NCBI GenBank assembly: GCA_016290595.1
Contig: JAEEUR010000013.1
Location: 1 to 38,516, forward strand
From: Lachnospiraceae bacterium
GTDB lineage: Bacteria; Bacillota; Clostridia; Lachnospirales; Lachnospiraceae
DNA: 38,516 nt
Reading direction: 5' to 3'
Below the pieces are notes generated by a model that had not been told where the DNA came from, did no database searches, and worked only from the letters and a program-made list of their open reading frames with translations. Shown here one piece after another: positions 29,958 to 38,516 of this stretch. The position numbers and the translations under genes are program-made. The stretch's first letter is position 1. Each line of letters starts with the position of its first letter.

Positions 29958-31726
29958 CACTCATCCTCCTTTTCCAGCAGGCCGTCCATCTCCACGCGAA
30001 GCTGCGCCATGACCTTTTCGAAAGCCGGCATGACGTCTTTTTCGGGCGTGTACTTGAAGCGGCCGATCTCCTCGCGGATCGGCAGGTTCACCAGGGCTTC
30101 GATATCGGCGCCCTTGTTCAGAAGCTCGCAGCCGGCGTGATAGTAGGCCAGCACCAGCTTCATCATGCGGTACTGCTTTTCCAGCGAGGTGTAGGTGTCG
30201 ATCTCGTGGAAGGAGTTCTGGTGCAGGAAGTCTTCGCGGATGGAGCGGGCCGCTTCCAGCTTTAAGCGCTCGGGAGCGGAAAGGGCGTCCATACCGACCA
30301 GCTGCACGATCTCCTGCAGTTCGGCTTCTTCCTGCAGCAGGCGCATCATATGGGTCCGGCAGTCCATCCAGTCCGGATAGACGTTCTCGTTGAACCAGGT
30401 CTCCATGTTGTCCAGATACAGGGAGTAGCTGGTCAGCCAGTTGATGGCCGGGAAGTGGCGTTTGTAGGCGAGCGCCGAATCCAGGCTCCAGAACACCTTG
30501 ACGATGCGGAGCGTCGCCTGCGAGACGGGCTCGGAGATATCGCCGCCGGCGGGGGAGACCGCGCCGATGACGGACAGGGCGCCGAAGCGCTCCTCGCTGC
30601 CTAAGGTCTGCACCATACCGGCGCGTTCGTAGAACTGGGCCAGACGGGAGCCGAGGTAGGCGGGGTAGCCTTCTTCACCGGGCATCTCCTGCAGACGGCC
30701 GCTCATCTCGCGGAGGGCTTCGGCCCAGCGGGAGGTGGAGTCGGCCATGAGCGCCACGGAGTAGCCCATGTCGCGGAAGTATTCCGCCACGGTGATACCG
30801 GTATAAATGGAGGCTTCGCGGGCCGCCACGGGCATGTCGGAGGTGTTGGCGATCAGCACGGTCCGCTCCATCAGGGAACGGCCGGTCTTCGGGTCCTTCA
30901 GCTCCGGGAATTCATTTAAAACGTCGGTCATCTCGTTGCCGCGTTCGCCGCAGCCGATATAGACCACGATATCCGCGTCCGCCCACTTGGCCAGCTGGTG
31001 CTGGATGACCGTCTTGCCGGAGCCGAAAGGCCCAGGCACGGCGGCCACGCCGCCCTTGGCGATAGGGAACATGGTATCGACCACCCGCTGGCCGGTAATG
31101 AGCGGCTGCTTGGGCGGAATCTTCTTTTTATAGGGACGGCCCTGGCGGACCGGCCATTTCTGCATCAGGCTGAGCTCTTTGTCGCCGTCCTCGGTCTCCA
31201 GGATGCAGACGGTCTCGGTGACGGTGAAATCGCCCTCGGTGATGGACTTGACCGTGCCCTTCATTTTCGGCGGCACCATGATCTTATGCAGCACCACCTC
31301 GGTCTCCTGGACCGTGCCAAGCACGTCGCCGCCCTGGACCTCGTCGCCGGCGGCGGCCGTGGGCGTAAAGTGCCATTTGATGTTCCGCTTTAAGGAAGGC
31401 ACTTCCACGCCCCGGGTCAGCAGGTTGCTGCCGGTGGCGGCCAGGATATCGTCCAGAGGACGCTGGATCCCGTCGTAGATGCTCCGGATCAGGCCTGGGC
31501 CGAGCTCGACGCTCAGGGGCATTCCGGTGGATTCCACCGGCGTGCCGGGACCTAAACCGGAGGTCTCTTCATAGACCTGGATGGATGCCTCGTCCCCGTG
31601 CATTTCAATGATCTCACCGATCAGGCGCCGTTCGGAAACGCGGACCACGTCGTACATGTTCGCGTCGCGCATTCCGGTGGCGATAACCAGAGGACCGGCT
31701 ACTTTTTTAATAATCCCTGTGCTCAT
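29957..31726 (-). CDS. ntpA: V-type ATP synthase subunit A (catalytic)
   Basis: 589 residues, the usual size. Walker A GPFGSGKT at 232-239 (in [15 protein letters not shown]), then [16 protein letters not shown] with the catalytic Glu, Walker-B-like [17 protein letters not shown], and the non-homologous insertion (about 115-190) typical of V/A-type A subunits. It hydrolyses ATP to turn the rotor, or makes ATP when ion flow runs in reverse. A 50-bp gap separates it from subunit F; AAAGGAA lies about 13 bases upstream of the ATG. Confidence 0.98.
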   Translation of the reverse strand: MSTGIIKKVAGPLVIATGMRDANMYDVVRVSERRLIGEIIEMHGDEASIQVYEETSGLGPGTPVESTGMPLSVELGPGLIRSIYDGIQRPLDDILAATGSNLLTRGVEVPSLKRNIKWHFTPTAAAGDEVQGGDVLGTVQETEVVLHKIMVPPKMKGTVKSITEGDFTVTETVCILETEDGDKELSLMQKWPVRQGRPYKKKIPPKQPLITGQRVVDTMFPIAKGGVAAVPGPFGSGKTVIQHQLAKWADADIVVYIGCGERGNEMTDVLNEFPELKDPKTGRSLMERTVLIANTSDMPVAAREASIYTGITVAEYFRDMGYSVALMADSTSRWAEALREMSGRLQEMPGEEGYPAYLGSRLAQFYERAGMVQTLGSEERFGALSVIGAVSPAGGDISEPVSQATLRIVKVFWSLDSALAYKRHFPAINWLTSYSLYLDNMETWFNENVYPDWMDCRTHMMRLLQEEAELQEIVQLVGMDALSAPERLKLEAARSIREDFLHQNSFHEIDTYTSLEKQYRMMKLVLAYYHAGCELLNKGADIEALVNLPIREEIGRFKYTPEKDVMPAFEKVMAQLRVEMDGLLEKEDE

Positions 31727-31776
31727 AAGGCGCTAGTTCCTTTCTGCATGTACCTCTTGCCGAGACGCGGGGGCGC

Positions 31777-32097
31777 TCAGCCTTCTTTGAATATGATATC
31801 GGAGCCCACAGCGCGCTCCACGGATCTTTTCACGTTAGCCATGCCGATCCCCGTGTTCCCGAAGGCGCCGGGAATCGGGATGATGGCAGGCAGAAGAGCG
31901 GTGTCGTAGCCGGCGATGACCTCCTTCATTTCGGTGGCCAGCGCTTCGGTGATATAGACGACCGCGGTTTCCTCCTCCGACAGCTTCTTTAAGACGCGGG
32001 CGCCTTCCTCGGCGTCCGTGACGGGGCAGACTTTAAGCCCCAGGGCGGCAAAGCCGTAAATGCTGTCATAATCTCCCATTACGGCAATGTTATACAT
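31777..32097 (-). CDS. ntpG: V-type ATP synthase subunit F (central stalk)
   Basis: 106 residues, a Rossmann-like small subunit: MGDYDSIYGFAALGLKVCPV at 7-26, EETAVVYITEALATEM, PAIIPIPGAFGNTGIGM. It binds the D shaft and links the head to the ring. Named after its E. hirae counterpart NtpG. Its start overlaps the subunit C gene by 8 bp. Confidence 0.93.
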   Translation of the reverse strand: MYNIAVMGDYDSIYGFAALGLKVCPVTDAEEGARVLKKLSEEETAVVYITEALATEMKEVIAGYDTALLPAIIPIPGAFGNTGIGMANVKRSVERAVGSDIIFKEG

Positions 32098-33064
32098 AAG
32101 AATTCCTCAGACTTTCCCGCAGGACGTTCTCCGGCAGGCCGTTCAGCTTGCCGGACAGAAGAAGCCGGACGCACTTGATCTCGTTTTCCCGGGCGATGAC
32201 GTAGGCCACCAGGGGACCCGGCTTTTCGGATTCGTAAAGCTGGGGACGGATCCGTTCGATCAGCAGGTTGTCGCAGGCGCATTCGAAGGCGCTCATGGAC
32301 TGGGAGAGAGCCGGCGCCAGCGAGGCGTAGGGGGTCAGGGCCAGATAGTCGGACACGGCCTGCCGTCCGTTTAAGGCGGCTTCCGTCAGATCCGCCAGAT
32401 CCAGTCCGGGGACCTCCACCAGCATCTCTTTGATCGTCTCCCCGTCCCGTCCGCTTCGAGCGGCGCGCAGCGCGCAGCGGATATCCGCGCTGACGGCCGT
32501 GACCTGGGCATACTCGTTCAGGACGGGATCCTCCGCTTCCTTGCCGGCCTTTAACAGTGCTTTTAGGGCGGCGCGGTCCAGAATGATGTCGCAGAGCTGG
32601 CCGTCGCCGGTGCGGGCCAGCACCTCCGTCGCCTGTGCGGCGGCTTCGGCCATCTCCTCCGGCAGCTGCTCGGGATCCTGCTCCTCCAGCGCGCGGCGGA
32701 TCTTTGCGGACGGGATCGTTCCGCCCTCCACGAACAGCCGCTCCGCATCCAGCGCGGAATCCGTATAGATCTGCTTGACGGCCGCCTTCAGGTTCTGATA
32801 GTCCCGGGACAGCCGAAGCGTGTTCAGCAGCGGGGACTGCGGCAGCAGCTCCTCCATCAGATCCCAGGTGGCTTTTTCCTCCGCCTGCAGCAGGGCTTCC
32901 GCGTTTTTCGGCGCATCCGGACCGCCCCAGCCCTTATCCTTCAGGAAATTCAGGGCTGCGGCATAGGAGGGCTCGGCCAGAAGCTGCTCGAAATCGGCTT
33001 TGGTCAGCAGCCCTGTCTCCATGACCCGGATGCGGGCATCCTCAAAAATGTAGTCTTTTTTCAT
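32090..33064 (-). CDS. ntpC: V-type ATP synthase subunit C (ring adaptor)
   Basis: 324 residues from ATG 33064 (a TTG two codons earlier is rejected: it overlaps the subunit E stop and gives no better site). All-helical, funnel-shaped subunit that joins the central shaft to the proteolipid ring: ARIRVMETGLLTKADFEQLL, RDYQNLKAAVKQIYT and the C-terminal VIARENEIKCVRLLLSGKLN are conserved. No clear Shine-Dalgarno precedes the ATG, so translation probably depends on re-initiation from subunit E, which ends 2 bases before it. Confidence 0.94.
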   Translation of the reverse strand: MKKDYIFEDARIRVMETGLLTKADFEQLLAEPSYAAALNFLKDKGWGGPDAPKNAEALLQAEEKATWDLMEELLPQSPLLNTLRLSRDYQNLKAAVKQIYTDSALDAERLFVEGGTIPSAKIRRALEEQDPEQLPEEMAEAAAQATEVLARTGDGQLCDIILDRAALKALLKAGKEAEDPVLNEYAQVTAVSADIRCALRAARSGRDGETIKEMLVEVPGLDLADLTEAALNGRQAVSDYLALTPYASLAPALSQSMSAFECACDNLLIERIRPQLYESEKPGPLVAYVIARENEIKCVRLLLSGKLNGLPENVLRESLRNSYV

Positions 33065-33066
33065 AA

Positions 33067-33660
33067 TCAATCGAATAAAACGGCGCAGACCGCGTCCTTG
33101 AGCTCGTCGGCGCGCGCTTCAAAGATCGCCTCAAAGGAGCCGTTTTCCACGACGCCGCCGTAATTCAGGAGGAATCCGCCGTCGATGCGGGCCGGTTCCT
33201 TCGACAGCGCAAGACTTCCGCCTGCGGCGGCGGCGATCTCGGCGGCTTTTGCTTCAAAGTCCGCCGGCAGACGCTTTAAGTCTTTTGCATTCAGCTCCAG
33301 GCGGCCGTCCGCGGCCCGGACCTGCTTTTCCAGCTGCCGGAGCAGGAAGGCAAAATATTCCTCAGCCGGCAGGTTTTTCAGGCTTTCGTACGCGTTTGCA
33401 AGCGCTTCGTTCACCAGCTCTCCGCGGACCTTCAGGGCGGCCCGGCGCTTCTGCATGGCAAGCGAAGCCTCCAGGCGGCTCTCCGCATCCTTCCGGAAGG
33501 CCTCAGCCTTCGCTGTGCTGGCTTCGGCGAACTGTGCCGCGTCCTTTTCGGCTAAAGCGGTAATGGTTCCGGCTTCCTGCCGGGCGGCCTCCAGGATCTT
33601 TCCCGATTCCTCCTCGGCCTGTTCGGCGATGTGCCGGAGAATTTTTTCGGTTCCGGTCAT
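33067..33660 (-). CDS. ntpE: V-type ATP synthase subunit E (peripheral stalk)
   Basis: 197 residues. A long alanine- and glutamate-rich N-terminal helix (about 1-85, EEESGKILEAARQEAGTITA) forms the peripheral stalk with subunit G/H. The C-terminal alpha/beta part binds the head and has GGFLLNYGGVVENGSFEAIF. AAGGAGG lies upstream of the ATG. It follows subunit K by 20 bp. Confidence 0.93.
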   Translation of the reverse strand: MTGTEKILRHIAEQAEEESGKILEAARQEAGTITALAEKDAAQFAEASTAKAEAFRKDAESRLEASLAMQKRRAALKVRGELVNEALANAYESLKNLPAEEYFAFLLRQLEKQVRAADGRLELNAKDLKRLPADFEAKAAEIAAAAGGSLALSKEPARIDGGFLLNYGGVVENGSFEAIFEARADELKDAVCAVLFD

Positions 33661-33680
33661 GCCGGCCTCCTTCCCTGTTC

Positions 33681-36236
<2,556 letters not shown>

Positions 36237-36237
<1 letters not shown>

Positions 36238-36560
36238 TATTCCTCCTCGCCTCTCCTCAACAGGAACAGGACCGCTTCGGAAGCCAGCCGGCTCTTATCG
36301 GCGGCCGCTTCGCGCAGGGCGCTTTCTTCCTGACGGATCGCTTCCTCGTTCAGCCGCGCGGCTTCGGCGGCTTTTGCCTTGGCTTCTTCCTGGCAGCGCG
36401 CCATAAGCGCGGCGGCCTTTTCGCGCGCCTCTTCCTTTAAACGAACGGCTCCGTCTTTGGCTTCGGCAAGGATCTGGGCGGCTTTTTCTTTGGAAGCCCG
36501 GATCTGCAGATCTGCCTGCGCCTCTTCGGCCAGAACCGATTCAATGATTACGTTTGCCAT
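36237..36560 (-). CDS. ntpF: V-type ATP synthase subunit G/H (peripheral stalk)
   Basis: 107 residues from ATG 36560 (MANVIIESVLAEEAQADLQI), preceded by AGAGGTG; the open frame runs 16 codons further into the promoter leader and is rejected. Nearly the whole chain is one alanine/glutamate/lysine-rich helix, partner of subunit E in the peripheral stalk. It is the first gene of the operon. Named after the E. hirae counterpart NtpF. Confidence 0.88.
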
Positions 36561-36613
36561 ATGCGTGCACCTCTTTTGCCGGGTTCGGATCGATGTGTCG
36601 GATATCATTTCCT

Positions 36614-36643
36614 ATAATATCACGGAACAGGCGGAAAAATCAA
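36614..36643 (-). promoter_or_regulatory. Promoter of the V-ATPase operon
   Basis: Minus strand: -35 TTGATT (36638-36643), 18-bp spacer ending in TGA, -10 TATTAT (36614-36619). The extended -10 TGA-TATTAT suggests strong, factor-independent expression. The start near 36607 leaves a leader of about 47 bases. Confidence 0.7.
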
Positions 36644-36742
36644 CGGAAAATTAAGCGAAGTTCCGGCAGACTTATTATAGTGAAGAAAAAGCGGGAAACG
36701 GCGCTTCTCAGCGGACGGAAAGCGCCTTCGGCACAAACGCTC

Positions 36743-36771
36743 TTTCCCCGCGGGCCGCTTTGTGCTATACT
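36743..36771 (+). promoter_or_regulatory. Promoter of the TIR protein gene
   Basis: Extended -10 TGC-TATACT (36763-36771) with a weak -35 TTTCCC (36743-36748), 17-bp spacer. The start is about 30 bases before ATG 36809, with GAAGGAGG at 36793-36800. Confidence 0.55.
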
Positions 36772-36808
36772 TATGCCAGAGCTTACGGATCCGAAGGAGG
36801 AAGGCGGA

Positions 36809-38516
36809 ATGCCCCTTCATTACAACGCTTTCATATCGTACAAGCACGCGCCGGCGGATATCGCCGTGGCGAAGGATATCCAGCATCAGCTGGAGCATTA
36901 CCGCGTCCCGAAGGCGGTCCGGCAGAAGACCGGCCGGGAGAAGATCGAGCGCATCTTCCGGGACCAGGAGGAGCTGCCGATCACCAGCGACTTAAGCAAG
37001 GATATCGACGAAGCCCTGCAGGACGCGGAGTTCCTGATCGTCATCTGCTCCAGCTCCACGAAGCTTTCCACCTGGGTGCCGCGGGAGATCGCCCGCTTTC
37101 TGGAATTTCATGACCGGGACCACGTCCTGACCGTGCTGGTGGACGGGGAGCCGAACGAGGTGATCCCGCAGATCCTGCTGGAGGAAACGCTTGTCGAGAC
37201 CGACGAAAACGGCACGGAGCAGACGTACACGAAGATCTATGAGCCGCTTTCCTGCGATTACCGGGGAAGCCTGCGACAGGCGAGGAAGACCGAGATCCCG
37301 CGCCTGGCGGCCGCGCTTTTAGGCTGTTCCTACGACGAGCTGGTGATGCGGGCCAGACAGTACAGGCTCCGGCGGCTGACGGCTTTCGCCGCAGCCGGCG
37401 GCATCCTGGCCCTCGGCGCGATCACCTACCTCATCTGGAGCAACCGGCAGATCCAAAGCAATTACGAGCGGGCCGAGGAGAACCGCATCCTCGCGGAAAC
37501 GAACTATCAGAAAGCGGAGGAGAACCGGCTGCTCGCCGAAGCCAACTATCAGAAAGCCGAGGAAAACCGGCAGCTGGCGGAGGAAAACTACGAGGAGGCC
37601 CAGGCCAACCTGCTACAGGCCCGCCGCAGCCAGATCACGCTGCTGGCCAACGAATCCATCAAGGCGTTCAACCGCGAGGAGCGCATCCTGGCGGTGCAGC
37701 TGGCGCTGGAGGCCCTGCCCGGAGAAGGGCGGGAGGACTGGCCGCGGATGGCTCTGGCCGAGTACGCCCTCACGCGGGCCCTGAAAACCTATACCCCCTA
37801 TTATTCCGGCGCCCCCTTCGCGGCCGTCTGGGACATGGAGATGCGCGGCAATATCATGGATTTCAAGATCCAGCGGGACAAAAATCTTCTGTACGCTTAC
37901 GACTTTTACGGCGATATCTGCGCCTGGGATCTGGCCGAATATAAAACCCTGTTCCATCTGACGCCCGGCCGGAGCATCAATTCCATTTCGATCCTGAACC
38001 ACGGCGGCCTGACCGACCTGCTGGTGGACGACGAAAGCGGCATTTCCCTGCTGGACGGCTTAAGCGGCGAGACCAAATGGAACTTCGACGGGAAGATCTT
38101 TAATGAGGCTCGGACTCTCCTTCATTCCTGCACCGCCGCGCAGGTGGAGGAAAGGCTTTACGTTTTCATCCGGGCTTCCCGGCCGAAGGACGCATCCCTG
38201 TTAAGCGATTCCGTGGATTTCTTTACCGTCTGCCGGCTTGATCCGGAAAGCGGAAAGATCCTCTGGCAGAGTGAAGATAAAGAAGGAAGGCTTTCGCAGC
38301 AGGTCCGCTGCGCCGGCGGGGAGGACGGCGAAAGCCTCTATTTCTGCAGCGGCTGGGACAATGAAGGCCTGCTGTATGCCTGCGGACCGGAAAACGACGA
38401 GATCAAAGAGATCCCGCTTGCCTGGGAGTTTATGAGCGTGGCCCATCTTTTCGAGCCGGCGGACGGGCAGATCGTTCTGTACGGGGTAACGACTGATGAA
38501 GACCATCTCGGCTCCG
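36809..38516 (+). CDS. TIR-domain membrane protein with coiled coil and propeller-like C-terminal region (partial)
   Basis: 569 codons are visible and the frame is open to the right edge. The ATG follows GAAGGAGG. The TIR domain (about 1-150) starts YNAFISYKHAP and has IFRDQEELP, SKDIDEALQDAEFLIVICSS and STWVPREIARF; Glu93 in WVPREI falls where NADase TIR proteins such as SARM1 have their catalytic Glu. A transmembrane helix (about 190-210) puts TIR inside and the rest outside. Four 14-residue repeats beginning NY (218-273) form a coiled coil. From about 330 onward, repeated strands with GDICAWDLAEY, DLLVDDESGISLLDGLSG and FTVCRLDPESGKILWQSE suggest a PQQ/WD-like propeller. It reads as a receptor-like protein; NADase or defence activity is unproven. 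Confidence 0.85.
   Translation, partial: MPLHYNAFISYKHAPADIAVAKDIQHQLEHYRVPKAVRQKTGREKIERIFRDQEELPITSDLSKDIDEALQDAEFLIVICSSSTKLSTWVPREIARFLEFHDRDHVLTVLVDGEPNEVIPQILLEETLVETDENGTEQTYTKIYEPLSCDYRGSLRQARKTEIPRLAAALLGCSYDELVMRARQYRLRRLTAFAAAGGILALGAITYLIWSNRQIQSNYERAEENRILAETNYQKAEENRLLAEANYQKAEENRQLAEENYEEAQANLLQARRSQITLLANESIKAFNREERILAVQLALEALPGEGREDWPRMALAEYALTRALKTYTPYYSGAPFAAVWDMEMRGNIMDFKIQRDKNLLYAYDFYGDICAWDLAEYKTLFHLTPGRSINSISILNHGGLTDLLVDDESGISLLDGLSGETKWNFDGKIFNEARTLLHSCTAAQVEERLYVFIRASRPKDASLLSDSVDFFTVCRLDPESGKILWQSEDKEGRLSQQVRCAGGEDGESLYFCSGWDNEGLLYACGPENDEIKEIPLAWEFMSVAHLFEPADGQIVLYGVTTDEDHLGS
37460..37627 (+). repeat. Four 42-bp in-frame tandem repeats
   Basis: Units begin at 37460, 37502, 37544 and 37586. 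The first three encode NYxxAEENRxLAEx and the fourth is diverged. Fourteen residues equal two heptads, so the block is a regular coiled coil just after the transmembrane helix of the TIR protein. Confidence 0.85.

Overview
The window looks like chromosomal DNA from a fairly high-GC, low-diderm-signal Firmicute of the Clostridia (Lachnospiraceae- or Oscillospiraceae-like). The grounds are AGGAGG-type ribosome sites, sigma-A promoters with TGn extended -10 boxes, a bacterial V-type (NtpA-like) ATPase operon, a BceRS-like two-component system, a sortase-type surface protein and ECF/anti-sigma cassettes. This placement comes from gene content only. No rRNA, tRNA, CRISPR array or intact insertion sequence was seen.

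Layout. 1-2157 (minus): an antimicrobial-peptide-type module of response regulator, intramembrane-sensing histidine kinase and the start of an ABC ATPase, led by a promoter with a BceR-like operator. 2250-2717: a decayed KilA-N phage-type gene. 2868-6305: a large secreted wall-anchored protein closed by a strong terminator. 6421-9975: an operon of methyltransferase, D-lyxose isomerase-like cupin, double-[4Fe-4S] protein and GH5 lipoprotein. 9998-11687 (minus): a two-gene ABC-2 exporter. 11979-13790: a voltage-gated K+ channel and a PhzF-like isomerase. 13913-17127: an ECF sigma factor, its overlapping membrane anti-sigma-like partner and a second membrane protein carrying the same ectodomain. 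17303-19700: dxr (MEP isoprenoid pathway) and a class I aminotransferase. 19775-24171 (minus): a partner-switching locus with a SpoIIE-type phosphatase fused to an RsbW-like ATPase domain, a RelA/SpoT-type HD hydrolase and a STAS domain fused to an APH-like kinase. 24359-27115: a surface-anchored PHP metallohydrolase. 27225-36560 (minus): a nine-gene V-type ATPase operon in the order G/H-I-K-E-C-F-A-B-D, with a flavodoxin-like gene trailing it. 36809-end: a TIR / transmembrane / coiled-coil / propeller-like protein cut by the window edge.

How the parts fit. Much of the window is envelope sensing and signalling: a Bce-like module, an ECF cassette, a partner switch and a TIR receptor-like protein, next to surface proteins and ion transport. 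The V-ATPase rotor subunit keeps every residue of the Enterococcus hirae Na+ site, so the complex is probably Na+-coupled. The most unusual items are the partner-switch locus with both halves fused to extra domains, and the ECF cassette in which one tandem-duplicated ectodomain is displayed by two different membrane proteins.

All calls come from reading the sequence and remembered family features. No database search, structure prediction or alignment program was run. Where a start codon differs from the longest open frame, the reason is given in the entry.
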